A DNA stretch of 64,000 nt, from positions 4,120,501-4,184,500 of the forward strand of contig NZ_CP067102.1 in assembly GCF_016616885.1 (NCBI RefSeq), read 5' to 3'. The stretch's first letter is position 1. Every line of letters begins with the position of its first letter. The translations under genes were made by a program, and so were the position numbers. Shown in pieces: positions 45,587 to 56,829 of this stretch. The DNA comes from Bradyrhizobium diazoefficiens. Lineage in GTDB: Bacteria > Pseudomonadota > Alphaproteobacteria > Rhizobiales > Xanthobacteraceae. The notes below the pieces were generated by a model that was not told the origin of the DNA, did not search any database, and was given only the letters and a program-made list of their open reading frames with translations.

Positions 45587-46508
45587 GGGTGGCCTGCCGT
45601 CGCTGGACGTAACGCCACGCTGCATAGGGCAGCAGCACCGCGAGAAGAATGAGCAGCATGAGCACTGCCGCTGCCGCTCCGCGGCCGAGCTGGCTGCGCT
45701 GGAACATCAAATCGTAGACGACAAGGGCCGGCAGCTGGGTCGCAATGCCAGGCCCACCGTTGGTGAGCGCGCGGACGAGGTCGAAGGCGGAAATCGCGAA
45801 CTGCAACTGGACCACGACGACGGTGATGGTGATCGGCCAGAGCGTCGGCAGAATGACGCGCCGATAGGTTCGGAACGGTCCAGCGCCGTCGATCTGCGCA
45901 GCCTTGATGATGTCGGCATCGACGGAGCGAAGGCCGGCCAGGAACAGCGCCATGGCGAAGCCTGAGGATTGCCAGATCGCAGCGATGACGATGGTCCAGA
46001 TCGCCATGTCACGATTGACCAGCCAGTCGAACCGGAACGCGGTCCAGCCGAGGTCATGGACGAGCTTCTCGATCCCGATACCGGGATTGAGAAGCCAGCT
46101 CCAGACCGTGCCGGTGACGACGAACGACACCGCCAGGGGGTACAGGAAGATGGTACGCAGCACGTTCTCGCCGCGAATGCGCTGATCGAGCAGAATCGCG
46201 AGCAAGAGGCCGGTGATCAAACTCAGCAGCACGAAGGCGATGCCGAACAGCAGCAGATTGTCGAAGGCGATCTGCCAGTTCCGCGACGCCAGGACCGCAT
46301 TGTAGTTGCGCAAGCCCACCCAGCCCGAGACCGGAACAAGGGTGGATGGCGTGAACGAAATCCAGATGGTCCAGATCGAAAACGAGATGAGGTGCGCTGC
46401 GGACAACAGCAGCGGCACCCAGATCATCAGAAATTCGGGCAGCCGGCGCACCATCTCAGAGGTCGCCGGCCGACCCGGTCGCGTTGCTGTCGAGATGGCG
46501 TTGGTCAA
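45579..46508 (-). CDS. Sugar ABC transporter permease (MalF type)
   Basis: A 309-residue permease with about six helices. The EAA loop reads VDADIIKAAQIDGAGPFRTYRRVILPTLWP. The N-terminal region is cytoplasmic and Arg-rich. It overlaps the binding-protein gene upstream by four bases and the MalG-type gene downstream by eight, so the operon is translationally coupled. Confidence 0.92.
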   Translation of the reverse strand: MTNAISTATRPGRPATSEMVRRLPEFLMIWVPLLLSAAHLISFSIWTIWISFTPSTLVPVSGWVGLRNYNAVLASRNWQIAFDNLLLFGIAFVLLSLITGLLLAILLDQRIRGENVLRTIFLYPLAVSFVVTGTVWSWLLNPGIGIEKLVHDLGWTAFRFDWLVNRDMAIWTIVIAAIWQSSGFAMALFLAGLRSVDADIIKAAQIDGAGPFRTYRRVILPTLWPITITVVVVQLQFAISAFDLVRALTNGGPGIATQLPALVVYDLMFQRSQLGRGAAAAVLMLLILLAVLLPYAAWRYVQRRQATHA

Positions 46509-47791
46509 CGTGAGCTCTCGACGGCCTCGGCGAGGCGGGTGACCGCCTCGTCCGGCTTGATCGTCTTGTTCTTCACATACTCGGTGATGACGTCGATCAT
46601 CGCGGCGGTGAGACCGTTCTCCTGCGCCATGTTGTGCGCGAGGCTCAGGACGGCCTGGTTGCTGGCGACAGCGTCTTTCAGCGCTGCCGCGGTCCGCCGT
46701 TGACCGTCCGACCAGCCTTCACCGGACAGATCGACATCGGTGCGCACGGGGATCGATCCCGTGATCTGCGAGTACATGGTCTGGATCGCCGGATCCATGA
46801 CGAGCTGCGCCATCAACATCTGGCCGGCCTGCAGGTCGGCCTCCTTGCGCTGCCAGAAGATGAAGGCATCGGCATTCAACAGGAAAACCGGCTTGCCATT
46901 GTCGCTGGGTCCCGGCGCGATGACGTAGTCGTCGAACTTGAAACCGGCGTTTTTCAACACGCCCTGCGCCCAGCCGCCCATGATCAGCATGCCCATGTCG
47001 CCGTCGACGAAGCGCTTCAAATTGGTGGCATAGGATTGGGCGCCGACATTGGGGTCCGACCAGTCGGCGATCTTGCGCGTCTGTGCGAAGGCTGCCTTGA
47101 TCTCGGGTCCGTCCAGCGCCTTTTTGTCGAGATTCATAATGGCTGCGCGATATGCCGTCGGACTGATGCCGGCGAAAGAGGCCTCGAATTTCTGACCGTC
47201 GTCGGGGCGGGAGCCGCCGTTGGCAATGGGATAAGTGATGCCGGCTGCTTTCATCTTTTCGGCAAGAGCATTGAAGTCAGCCCAGGTGACCGGCGGCTTG
47301 TCGGCCTTGGCCTTGTCCATCGCGCGTTTGGAGAGAAACAGCATGTTGGTGCTGTAGATCTGCAACGGCAGCGCAATCCACTTGCCCGCAGGCTTGTGCA
47401 ATTTTGCGAGGTCTGGCGCGACGACCTTCTCGTAGCCGGCGGCTGCGACCACGGCGTCAAGATCGACGGTCGGCGCAATCTTCGACCAGGCCGCAATCTC
47501 GGGGCCCTTGAGCTGGGAGCAGGCCGGCGGATCGCCGGCGATGATCTGGGCGCGCAGCTTGTTCATCATTTCGGTGGTGAAGCCGGGAACGGGCGAGTGC
47601 TGCCAGATGCCGCCTTTCTCCTCAAATTTCTTGCCGAGCGCCGTGATGGCAGCTCCATCGCTTCCTGCGGACCATTGCGAGATTGCGGTTAGGCGCGGCT
47701 TGACCGCGCCTTGCGCGCGGGCAAAGGCCGGCAGCGCGAGCGCGGCAGTAGATCCAGCGAGCAGACGACGCCTTGTTGTTGTGATCGGCAT
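46505..47791 (-). CDS. Extracellular sugar-binding protein, family 1
   Basis: A 428-residue binding protein with a twin-arginine signal (TTTRRRLLAGSTAALALPAFARA). The mature start has LTAISQWSAGSDGAAITALG, and the hinge regions are typical of family 1 solute-binding proteins for mono- or oligosaccharides, such as GGWAQGVLKNAGF. It captures the sugar in the periplasm for the permease pair. It follows the ROK gene by 52 bases and is probably in the same transcript. Confidence 0.92.
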   Translation of the reverse strand: MPITTTRRRLLAGSTAALALPAFARAQGAVKPRLTAISQWSAGSDGAAITALGKKFEEKGGIWQHSPVPGFTTEMMNKLRAQIIAGDPPACSQLKGPEIAAWSKIAPTVDLDAVVAAAGYEKVVAPDLAKLHKPAGKWIALPLQIYSTNMLFLSKRAMDKAKADKPPVTWADFNALAEKMKAAGITYPIANGGSRPDDGQKFEASFAGISPTAYRAAIMNLDKKALDGPEIKAAFAQTRKIADWSDPNVGAQSYATNLKRFVDGDMGMLIMGGWAQGVLKNAGFKFDDYVIAPGPSDNGKPVFLLNADAFIFWQRKEADLQAGQMLMAQLVMDPAIQTMYSQITGSIPVRTDVDLSGEGWSDGQRRTAAALKDAVASNQAVLSLAHNMAQENGLTAAMIDVITEYVKNKTIKPDEAVTRLAEAVESSR

Positions 47792-47843
47792 GGCAAGTTC
47801 CTCCCGGTGTGAACTGTTTTGCGTGAGAGCCGCGCAGGCTATT

Positions 47844-49034
47844 TCAGGCGGCCTCCGTCGATGCGGCCGGCATGCCGCCGCTTCTGGTCAGGCAGAGCGC
47901 GGCGAAGGCGAGTGCGGCCTGCGGATCGTTGCCGTTCGAGGGCGGCACGAAGGCGAGCGACACCTGCGCCAGTTTCCGGCCGCCGAGCAGGCAGGAGTCG
48001 ATCCCGTCGATAACGGCCTGGCGATCGTCCTCGGCGAGCAGCGATGGCCAGCCGCTGACGACAACGCCGCGGCATGGCTTGACGTTCAATGTGTTGCCGA
48101 TGGCGAGGCCAAGCCTGAAGAGCCGCTGGCGCAATTCCTGGCGTACCCGCGCTGTGAGGGGGATCGTGGTCACCCATTCACTGCCGAGTTGGAGCAATTC
48201 TGCTTCGGTGACGCGCAGAAGCTCGGCCAGCGCCGGCAGCGACGTATAGGCTTCGACGCAGCCGTGATGTCCGCAGCGGCAACGCGGGCCGTCAGTGCCG
48301 AATACCATGTGGCCGAGCTCGACCGGGTCGAGCGCGTCGTCCTCGATCGGATCGTCCATCCAGGCGCCAGCGACGCCCTGGCCGACGAAGACGAACAGAT
48401 GCGCATCGCTGAATGGGTAGTTTTCCGTGCGGCAACGATGAAAGGCGGCGTGCGCCACTACCGAATTGGTGAAGGCAACAGGCACGCCCGCGAACAATTC
48501 GCCGAACATGTTGCCGATACGTCCGACATCACAGGGAATGATGGGGTTGCCGAATTCGCTCAGGCGGCCGAGGCCCGGAACGGTAACGCCGACTTGTGCG
48601 AGCCTGATGCGGCGCCGGCGCGTCCAGTCGCGCAGCAGTGCCAGCGCCTCGCGAAACACCCGGCCGACGGATTCGACGGTCGGCTTCTTCGGCAGCGGCA
48701 CACGCTCGGTGTAGTGCAGCTCGCCCGACAGGCGGCCAACGCCGACGCTGAGCCATCGTTCGGTGAGCTCGAGGGCCGCGAGCGTCACCGTGCGGTCGAG
48801 CGACACCAGACCCGTCGGGCCGCCGACATAAGGGGCAGGGCGCCGCATTTCCTCGATCAGGCCTTCGGCCTTCAGGTCGAACAGGATGCGCGACAGGCTT
48901 GCTTCGGACAGGCGCACGGCGCGCGCCAGCGGCGGCCGGAACGAGCCGCCGGATTGGAGCAAATGGGTCAAAATGGCAGCACGCGTCTGCCGCCGACTTC
49001 TCGGCTGCTCCGGCATTTCCATCCCTGTCGTCAT
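47844..49034 (-). CDS. ROK-family transcriptional repressor
   Basis: A 396-residue regulator. The N-terminal winged helix-turn-helix (about 15-65) has RAAILTHLLQSGGSF and LSEASLSRILFDLKAEGLI. The ROK domain has the zinc motif CRCGHHGCVEAY at about residue 245-256. Members such as Mlc, NagC and XylR bind sugars and lift repression. It leads the ABC transporter operon and has a palindrome overlapping its start (49033-49053). Because of that, a start at 49022 or at 49016, which has AGGG upstream, may be the true one. Confidence 0.9.
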   Translation of the reverse strand: MTTGMEMPEQPRSRRQTRAAILTHLLQSGGSFRPPLARAVRLSEASLSRILFDLKAEGLIEEMRRPAPYVGGPTGLVSLDRTVTLAALELTERWLSVGVGRLSGELHYTERVPLPKKPTVESVGRVFREALALLRDWTRRRRIRLAQVGVTVPGLGRLSEFGNPIIPCDVGRIGNMFGELFAGVPVAFTNSVVAHAAFHRCRTENYPFSDAHLFVFVGQGVAGAWMDDPIEDDALDPVELGHMVFGTDGPRCRCGHHGCVEAYTSLPALAELLRVTEAELLQLGSEWVTTIPLTARVRQELRQRLFRLGLAIGNTLNVKPCRGVVVSGWPSLLAEDDRQAVIDGIDSCLLGGRKLAQVSLAFVPPSNGNDPQAALAFAALCLTRSGGMPAASTEAA

Positions 49035-49053
49035 TCTTACTTAGTGTAAGAAT
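49033..49053. promoter_or_regulatory. Perfect palindrome, probable ROK repressor operator
   Basis: ATTCTTAC-TTAGT-GTAAGAAT, eight-base arms and a five-base spacer. It is AT-rich against a GC-rich background and lies at the start of the ROK gene. The size and symmetry fit a dimeric ROK repressor site for autoregulation of the whole operon. Confidence 0.7.
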
Positions 49054-49157
49054 TTGCGCGTGGAGCGCTTCAACTGTCAAGCGTTCACAGGCGTGATGCG
49101 CCGACTTGTTGTTGTGCGTGGCAGCAAGATGGGGCGGCCGCATGAGAAGTTCGCTGC

Positions 49158-49195
49158 AAAAACAAAAACGGCGCCATCCGGAGATGGCGCCGTTT
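49158..49195 (-). terminator. gltA: Terminator of gltA
   Basis: A 13-base-pair stem (49166-49178 with 49183-49195) and a TCCG loop, followed on the minus strand by TTTTTGTTTTTG. It lies 23 bases after the gltA stop. Confidence 0.92.
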
Positions 49196-49217
49196 CGAAA
49201 GTCGTAGTGCCTAAGAC

Positions 49218-50522
<1,305 letters not shown>

Positions 50523-50666
50523 CGTAGGTCCCCGATGTGTGGTGAAACGGGCCGGACCCGGAGTCCCCAAGGGAGATTATGGGGCAGGCCGGATGTTCCA
50601 GAATGTACGGGGAGATGGGTATATTATTGCTGTGTGCGCTGCAAGATCATGGCAGGCATGGCCTAC

Positions 50667-52094
50667 TTACGTCGTAGACTGATCTTTCAGCCGGCCGAGG
50701 CTCTCCTGGCGTCCCAGCACGTCCAAAACCTCAAATATACCAGGCGACGTGGTGCGACCGGTCAGCGCCGCGCGTAGCGGCTGGGCAACCGCGCCGAGCT
50801 TGAGACTATTTTCCTCGGCAAAAGCGCGCAGCGCGGCTTCGGTGGTGGCACCGCTCCAGGTCTCGACATTCTCCAGCGCGGAATGAAGCTGGCCGATCAG
50901 CTTGCGGTTCTCCGGCGTCAGCAGCGCTGCGGCCTTGGGATCGAGCTGCAGCGGCCGATCGGCGAAGATAAAGTATGCGCCGTCGATCAGCTCGATCAGC
51001 GTCTTGGCGCGCTCCTTCAGAGCCGGCATGGCCTTGAGAAGCTGCGCCCGCGTGCTGTCGTTTAACTTGGCCTTAAGCTCGTCGCGGCTCGGCACGACGT
51101 GGTCGAGCACGTCCTCGAACGCCCTCACAAGTGATTGATCGTCGGCGTGACGGATGTAGTGGCCGTTGAGGTTCTCCAGCTTGGCGAAGTCGAAGCGGGC
51201 GGCGGCGCGGCCGACATTGGCGAGGTCGAACGCTGCGATCATCTCCTCGGTCGAGAAGATCTCCTGGTCGCCATGGCTCCAGCCGAGGCGGACGAGGTAG
51301 TTGCGCAGCGCGGCCGGGAGGTACCCCATGGCGCGGTAGGCGTCGACGCCGAGCGCGCCGTGGCGCTTTGAGAGCTTTGAGCCGTCCGGGCCGTGGATCA
51401 GCGGGATGTGGGACATGTTCGGCAGCGCCCAGCCCATCGCATCGTAGATCTGCTTCTGGCGGGCAGCGTTGATCAGATGGTCGTCGCCGCGGATGACGTG
51501 GGTGACGCCCATGTCGTGGTCGTCCACGACCACCGCGAGCATGTAGGTCGGGTTGCCATCGCCGCGCAGCAGGACGAGGTCGTCGAGGTTCTCGTTCTGC
51601 CAGACCACGCGGCCCTGGACCTGGTCCTCGATCACGGTCTCGCCGGTCTGCGGCGCGCGCAGGCGGATGGTCGGCTTGACATCGGAAGGCGCGGTGGCGG
51701 GATCGCGGTCGCGCCATAGGCCGTCATACAGGCGGGTGCGGCCCTCCGCGCGCGCCTTCTCGCGCATGGCGGTGAGCTCCTCGGCCGTGGCGTAGCAGCG
51801 GTAGGCCTTGCCGTCGGCAAGCAGCTGCTCGGCGACCTCGCGGTGGCGGGCGGCGCGGCTGAACTGATAGATGACGTCGCCATCCCAGCCGAGCTCCAGC
51901 CATTTCAGCCCGTCCAGAATAGCGCCGATCGCGGCTTCGGTGGAGCGCTCCCGGTCGGTGTCCTCGATCCGGAGCAGCATCTTGCCGCCGTGCTTCTTCG
52001 CATAGAGCCAGTTGAACAGCGCGGTGCGGGCACCTCCGATATGGAGGAAGCCGGTCGGAGAGGGCGCAAAGCGCGTGACGACGGAATCGGTCAT
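50667..52094 (-). CDS. gltX: Glutamyl-tRNA synthetase
   Basis: A 475-residue class I synthetase. The HIGH motif is in [23 protein letters not shown], and the KMSKS motif is SKLSKRHGA at about residue 240. The C-terminal anticodon-binding domain is full length. It is divergent from glnS across 155 bases. Having both GluRS and GlnRS implies direct charging of tRNA-Gln. Confidence 0.97.
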   Translation of the reverse strand: MTDSVVTRFAPSPTGFLHIGGARTALFNWLYAKKHGGKMLLRIEDTDRERSTEAAIGAILDGLKWLELGWDGDVIYQFSRAARHREVAEQLLADGKAYRCYATAEELTAMREKARAEGRTRLYDGLWRDRDPATAPSDVKPTIRLRAPQTGETVIEDQVQGRVVWQNENLDDLVLLRGDGNPTYMLAVVVDDHDMGVTHVIRGDDHLINAARQKQIYDAMGWALPNMSHIPLIHGPDGSKLSKRHGALGVDAYRAMGYLPAALRNYLVRLGWSHGDQEIFSTEEMIAAFDLANVGRAAARFDFAKLENLNGHYIRHADDQSLVRAFEDVLDHVVPSRDELKAKLNDSTRAQLLKAMPALKERAKTLIELIDGAYFIFADRPLQLDPKAAALLTPENRKLIGQLHSALENVETWSGATTEAALRAFAEENSLKLGAVAQPLRAALTGRTTSPGIFEVLDVLGRQESLGRLKDQSTT

Positions 52095-52249
52095 TCTTGG
52101 CAGGGCCTATGCATTGGAAGCGGTGGTGTATAGCAGGAACGGGACATAACTAAAGCCCGTCAGCGGACCTGCTAGGCCTTGCTTAAGCCCTTGGCTCGGC
52201 CACGCGAATTTGGCAGAAGGACTGCTGATTTCCCTACAGGATTTTCGAA

Positions 52250-53926
52250 ATGACAGAACCGGTGGCGACTGAGGTTGGGCGCGATTTCATTCGTGACATC
52301 ATCCAGGCCGACCTCGATCAGGCCAAGTACAAGGAGATCGTGACCCGGTTCCCGCCGGAGCCGAACGGCTACCTGCATATCGGCCACGCCAAGTCGATCG
52401 CGCTCAATTTCGGCATCGCCCAGGAGTTTCCGGGCCGCTGCCATCTGCGTTTCGACGACACCAATCCGGTCAAGGAAGAGCAGGAGTATATCGATTCCAT
52501 TCAGGCCGACGTGCACTGGCTCGGCTACGACTGGGGCAAGAACCTGTTCTTCGCCTCGGACTATTTCGACCGTCTGTACGAATGGGCGGAGACGCTGATC
52601 CGCGACGGGCTCGCCTATGTCGACGACCAGTCCCAGGAGGAGATTCGGCTTTCGCGTGGCACGCTGACCGAACCCGGCAAGAACTCGCCGTTCCGCGACC
52701 GCGGCGTGGACGAGAATCTCGACCTGTTCCGCCGCATGAAATCAGGCGAATTCCCGAACGGCGCGCGCGTGTTGCGGGCCAAGATCGACATGTCCGCGGG
52801 CAACATCAATCTGCGCGATCCCGTGCTCTATCGGATCCTGCATGCGCATCACCCGCGCACCGGGACCAAGTGGAGAATCTATCCGAGCTACGACTATGCT
52901 CACGGCCAGTCGGACGCCATTGAGGGCATCACGCACTCGATCTGCACGCTGGAGTTCGAGGATCACCGGCCGCTCTATGACTGGTTCATCGAGAAGCTGC
53001 CGGTGCCGTCGAAGCCGCATCAGTACGAAATGGCCCGGTTGAACCTGACCTACACGCTGCTGTCCAAGCGCGTGCTGACCCAGCTCGTCCGCGACGGCCA
53101 CGTCGCCGGCTGGGACGACCCGCGCATGCCGACCATGGCGGGCATGCGCCGCCGCGGCGTGCCGCCGGCGGCCTTGCGCGAATTCATCAAGCGCATCGGC
53201 GTTGCGAAAGCCAACAGCGTGGTCGATGTCGGCATGCTCGAGTTCTGCATCCGCGAGGAGCTGAACCGCACATCGCAGCGGCGCATGGGCGTGCTGCGGC
53301 CGCTCAAGGTGGTGATCGAGAATTATCCGGAAGGCGAGAGCGAGGAACTCGAGGCGATCAATCACCCGGACGATCCGTCGGCGGGCACGCGGAAAATCAC
53401 GTTCGGCCGCGAGCTCTATATCGAGCAGGACGATTTCATGGAGAATCCGCCCAAGAAGTTCTTCCGCCTGTCGCCCGGCAACGAGGTGCGGCTGCGCTAC
53501 GCCTATTTCGTCAAGTGCACCGGTGTGATCAAGAACGACGCCGGCGAAGTGGTGGAGCTGCGCTGCACCTACGATCCCGCGACCAAGGGCGGCAACGCGC
53601 CCGACGGACGCAAGGTCAAGGCGACCATGCACTGGCTGCCGGCGGTGAATTCGGTGCCCGCGGAGATCCGCATCTACAACCAGCTGTTCGCAAATCCGAC
53701 CCCGGACGCCGCGAACTTCGCGGCCGATCTCAATCCGCAGTCGCTGGAGATCCTGTCCGATGCACGGATCGAGGCATCGGTTGCGGAAAGCAATTCGACC
53801 GAGCCGATGCAGTTCGAGCGCCAGGGCTATTTCGTGCGTGACAAGGACTCGACGCCGGGCAAGCCGGTGTTCTCGCGGACGATCGGGCTTCGCGACACGT
53901 TTGCGAAGGAAGTCGGTAAGGGCTGA
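52250..53926 (+). CDS. glnS: Glutaminyl-tRNA synthetase
   Basis: A 558-residue class I enzyme. The HIGH motif is in [22 protein letters not shown], and the KMSKS variant is [11 protein letters not shown]. The C-terminal beta-barrel anticodon domain has ARIYNQLF-like and VNSVPAEIR segments. GlnRS is of eukaryotic origin and is found in some proteobacteria, including Bradyrhizobium. No strong ribosome site precedes the ATG. A SnoaL-like gene follows six bases after the stop and may be co-transcribed. Confidence 0.96.
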   Translation: MTEPVATEVGRDFIRDIIQADLDQAKYKEIVTRFPPEPNGYLHIGHAKSIALNFGIAQEFPGRCHLRFDDTNPVKEEQEYIDSIQADVHWLGYDWGKNLFFASDYFDRLYEWAETLIRDGLAYVDDQSQEEIRLSRGTLTEPGKNSPFRDRGVDENLDLFRRMKSGEFPNGARVLRAKIDMSAGNINLRDPVLYRILHAHHPRTGTKWRIYPSYDYAHGQSDAIEGITHSICTLEFEDHRPLYDWFIEKLPVPSKPHQYEMARLNLTYTLLSKRVLTQLVRDGHVAGWDDPRMPTMAGMRRRGVPPAALREFIKRIGVAKANSVVDVGMLEFCIREELNRTSQRRMGVLRPLKVVIENYPEGESEELEAINHPDDPSAGTRKITFGRELYIEQDDFMENPPKKFFRLSPGNEVRLRYAYFVKCTGVIKNDAGEVVELRCTYDPATKGGNAPDGRKVKATMHWLPAVNSVPAEIRIYNQLFANPTPDAANFAADLNPQSLEILSDARIEASVAESNSTEPMQFERQGYFVRDKDSTPGKPVFSRTIGLRDTFAKEVGKG

Positions 53927-53932
53927 GGTCAC

Positions 53933-54325
53933 ATGAACGACGGCGCCGACGCCATCGTTGCCGCCATCATCGCGAAATGGTGCGCCGGCTTCGCAACGCT
54001 CGACGCCACCGCACAGGCGTCGCTCTATGCGAGGAACGCGTTCTTCTTCGGCTTCAATCCGAACCTCTATCGGGGCAGGGACGGCGTTGCAGACTATGTC
54101 AACGGCCTGCCGCTCTGGTGCGCGCCGCGCGTCACGTTCTCTGACGTGGCTTCAGCGCCGGTTGCGCCTGACGCGATCAACATGGCCGGCATTGCTTCGT
54201 TCGACCTCGGCGAGGAACATCCGCTGTTGTCGGTCAAGATCACCTGGGTGATCGTCCGCGAGGACGGCGACTGGAAGATCGCGAGCCATCACGTCTCGGC
54301 CCGAATCCCTCTGATGGAGCGGTAG
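53933..54325 (+). CDS. SnoaL-like (NTF2 fold) protein of unknown function
   Basis: A 130-residue protein with the helix-plus-sheet pattern of NTF2/SnoaL domains: a helical start with WCAGFATLDATAQASLYARNAFFFG, then GRDGVADYVNGLP, and a final ITWVIVREDGDWKIASHHVS strand pair. Stand-alone members may be enzymes or ligand-binding proteins. It follows glnS by six bases and converges on glnA. The function cannot be stated. Confidence 0.75.
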   Translation: MNDGADAIVAAIIAKWCAGFATLDATAQASLYARNAFFFGFNPNLYRGRDGVADYVNGLPLWCAPRVTFSDVASAPVAPDAINMAGIASFDLGEEHPLLSVKITWVIVREDGDWKIASHHVSARIPLMER

Positions 54326-54353
54326 GCCGGCCGCCGCCAGCGAGCGGCCGCTG

Positions 54354-55784
54354 CTAGATGTCGTAGTACAGATGGAACTCGTAAGGATGCGGTCGCAGCC
54401 GGATCGCATCGACCTCCTTCTTGCGCTTGTAGTCGAGCCAGGTTTCGATCACGTCGGCGGTGAAGACATCGCCGCGCAGCAGGAAGGCGTGATCGCGCTC
54501 GAGCGCGTCGAGGGCCTGGTCCAGCGATCCCGGCGTCGACTTCACCTCCTTCGCTTCGGAGGGCGGGAGGTCGTAGAGATTCTTGTTGATCGGGCTACCG
54601 GGGTCGATCCGCCCGTCGATCCCGTCGAGGCCGGCCATCAGCATTGCGGCGAAGGCGAGATAAGGATTGCAGGAGGGATCCGGTGAGCGAAACTCGACGC
54701 GCTTTGCCCGTGGGTTCGGCGAATACATGGGAATCCGGCAGCAGGCCGAGCGATTGCGCTGGGAATAGACCAGGTTGATTGGAGCCTCGTAGCCAGGCAC
54801 CAGGCGCCGGTAGGAGTTCGTGGTGGGAGCGCAGAGCCCGCACAATGCCCAGGCGTGAGCGAGCAGCCCGCCGATGTAGTAGCGGCCGAGTTCGCTCAAA
54901 TCGGCGTAATCGCCCTTGTCGTAGAACAGATTCGTCTCGCCCTTCCACAGCGACTGATGAACGTGCATTCCCGAAGCGTTGTCCTCGAACAGCGGTTTCG
55001 GCATGAAGGTCGCGGTCTTGCCATGCTGGTGCGCGGTGTTCTTCACCACGTATTTGTAGATCATCAAATTGTCGGCCATGCGGGTAAGGGTGGTGAAGCG
55101 CATGTCGATTTCGTTCTGGCCGCCGGTTGCCACCTCATGGTGATGAGCTTCGATCTGGATGCCCAACTGTTCCATCGTCAGCACCATCTCGGTGCGTAGC
55201 GCCTGCATGCTGTCGGTCGGGGGAACGGGAAAGTATCCCTCTTTCGGTCGTGGCTTGTGGGCCAGATTTGGCGCCTCATTGCTGGCCGTGTTCCAGCTGC
55301 CTTCGCTGGAATCGATTTCATGCAGGGCGTAGTTGATGCCCTGACCATAGCGCACGTCGTCGAATACGAAGAACTCCGCCTCCGGGCCGAAGTAGCTGGT
55401 GTCGGCGCGTCCCGTGCCCTTGAGGTAGGTTTCGGCCTTCTGGGCGATGTAGCGGGCATCCCGGCTATAGGACTGGCCGGTCACGGGATCGCGGATGTTG
55501 CAGATGAGGACTAGCGTCTTGGCCGGACTGTAGGGATCGACGAAGGCCGTCGTCGGATCGGCGACGACCAGCATGTCGCTTTCCTGGATCTCCTGGAAGC
55601 CGCGGATCGATGAGCCGTCGAATCCAATGCCCTCCCCGAGAGCGTCGACGTTCACTGCGCTCGGCGGGACTGAAAAATGTTGCCATACCCCCGGCAAGTC
55701 GGTGAATCGCAGATCGATCATCTGGACCTTCTCGTCCTTGATCGCCTTCACGAGATCTTCGGCGCTCGCGCAATTCCGGACCAT
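54354..55784 (-). CDS. glnA: Type I glutamine synthetase, second paralog
   Basis: Makes glutamine from glutamate, ammonia and ATP. The 476-residue protein has [41 protein letters not shown], the ATP motif [19 protein letters not shown], and NRSACCRIP. The adenylylation site Tyr404 lies in [10 protein letters not shown], so regulation by GlnE is likely. Motifs such as [15 protein letters not shown] and [10 protein letters not shown] look more like actinobacterial GlnA1 than the usual rhizobial GlnA, as I remember them. glnB is not adjacent. The start at 55784 gives the family N terminus. Confidence 0.92.
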   Translation of the reverse strand: MVRNCASAEDLVKAIKDEKVQMIDLRFTDLPGVWQHFSVPPSAVNVDALGEGIGFDGSSIRGFQEIQESDMLVVADPTTAFVDPYSPAKTLVLICNIRDPVTGQSYSRDARYIAQKAETYLKGTGRADTSYFGPEAEFFVFDDVRYGQGINYALHEIDSSEGSWNTASNEAPNLAHKPRPKEGYFPVPPTDSMQALRTEMVLTMEQLGIQIEAHHHEVATGGQNEIDMRFTTLTRMADNLMIYKYVVKNTAHQHGKTATFMPKPLFEDNASGMHVHQSLWKGETNLFYDKGDYADLSELGRYYIGGLLAHAWALCGLCAPTTNSYRRLVPGYEAPINLVYSQRNRSACCRIPMYSPNPRAKRVEFRSPDPSCNPYLAFAAMLMAGLDGIDGRIDPGSPINKNLYDLPPSEAKEVKSTPGSLDQALDALERDHAFLLRGDVFTADVIETWLDYKRKKEVDAIRLRPHPYEFHLYYDI

Positions 55785-55949
55785 GGCCTCGCTCCCTTGA
55801 TGGAGATCGGCATCCTGCACATCTGGCTGCCGTTCGCTTCGCAGTCGGGCGGCTTGCGACGGACAATGGCCCGCCTTCCGCCGCTCCTGCCTCAAGTCCA
55901 GCATGGCGGCATTCGCAGTCAGGCAGTCTCGTTTGCGGCGCCGGCAGCG

Positions 55950-56132
55950 TCAGCTTTGGTGCGGGCCGCGCATGAGCTTCATGGCGTCTTCAATATGTCG
56001 CCAGGTTCTGGCCAGCTCGAGTTCGCCCTTCGACTCGAGGTCGATGGCGTTCTGGGCCGCTTCCGCAACAGCCTTGGGGCCATGTGCTTCCAGCAACTGC
56101 CGCGCATAGTCGTGGATTTCGATTTCTCGCAT
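55950..56132 (-). CDS. Small conserved-looking helical protein of 60 residues
   Basis: The frame starts MREIEIHDYARQLLEAHG and is rich in Ala, Glu and Leu. It predicts two or three helices with heptad-like spacing and ends RGPHQS. A strong ribosome site, GAGGAGAAGGGTGG, lies upstream. I think similar short proteins exist in rhizobia, but no function is known. It lies upstream of glnA on the same strand, 165 bases away. Confidence 0.7.
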   Translation of the reverse strand: MREIEIHDYARQLLEAHGPKAVAEAAQNAIDLESKGELELARTWRHIEDAMKLMRGPHQS

Positions 56133-56383
56133 GGCGCCACCCTTCTCCTCTTCCAGGCGCCACCCGTGAATGGATGGGGCCGAGGACCGCAGGCGTTGAC
56201 ACCGTCAAGCAACGGATAGTCTGCATCCTTGCGCAGAGCATTTGCAAGAGCCCTTTTGGGGTATCGGCGGCCAGGATTGGACGCCGGTGGTGGACCGGCA
56301 GTCGCGGCAACACAACGCAGGCCGGACGGATACATTTTCGCAGGTGGCGCCACTATATGAATCGGAGAGAGGAGGTGAGCATT

Positions 56384-56746
56384 ATGCGCATTCAACATTG
56401 GCAAGACGCTGCCAGCCTGTTGGTCGGCGTGTGGCTGGTCTTGTCGTCCTTCGTCCTCGGCTCGTCCGGAGCGGCCGTCTGGATCACCATCGCGCTCGGG
56501 CTCGGCGTCGTGCTGTTTGCCGTAGAAGCGTTTGTCATCCCGTCCTATCTGGAAGAGTGGGGAGAAATGCTGCTGGGCCTGGCTCTGGTGCTGGCGCCTT
56601 GGGCCATTGGTTACGACGCGACGTCAGCCACGGTCAGCAGCGTACTCTCAGGCATCTTGGTGATCCTGTTCGGTGGCTGGGAGCTGATAACCGATCGCGA
56701 TTTCACCACCTGGTGGCATGATCTCTGGCATCATCCGGCCGGCTGA
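56384..56746 (+). CDS. SPW-repeat membrane protein
   Basis: A 120-residue protein with four predicted membrane helices in two repeats. Each begins with a pattern like W-x-x-x-A-S-L-L-V-G-V-W-L-V-L-S-S-F and A-L-V-L-A-P-W, as in the SPW family. The function is unknown; relatives are often found with stress genes. The ATG at 56384 has GAGGAGGTG seven bases upstream, a near-perfect site. The 251 bases between this and the divergent 60-residue gene hold the promoters. Confidence 0.82.
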   Translation: MRIQHWQDAASLLVGVWLVLSSFVLGSSGAAVWITIALGLGVVLFAVEAFVIPSYLEEWGEMLLGLALVLAPWAIGYDATSATVSSVLSGILVILFGGWELITDRDFTTWWHDLWHHPAG

Positions 56747-56829
56747 CGAGAGCAGTTGGCCGAGCTTTCGAGGCGGACTATCGGCCACGGCGCAGGGCCT
56801 TTTGGTCCTGCACCGTGAGGGTTGCCTCA

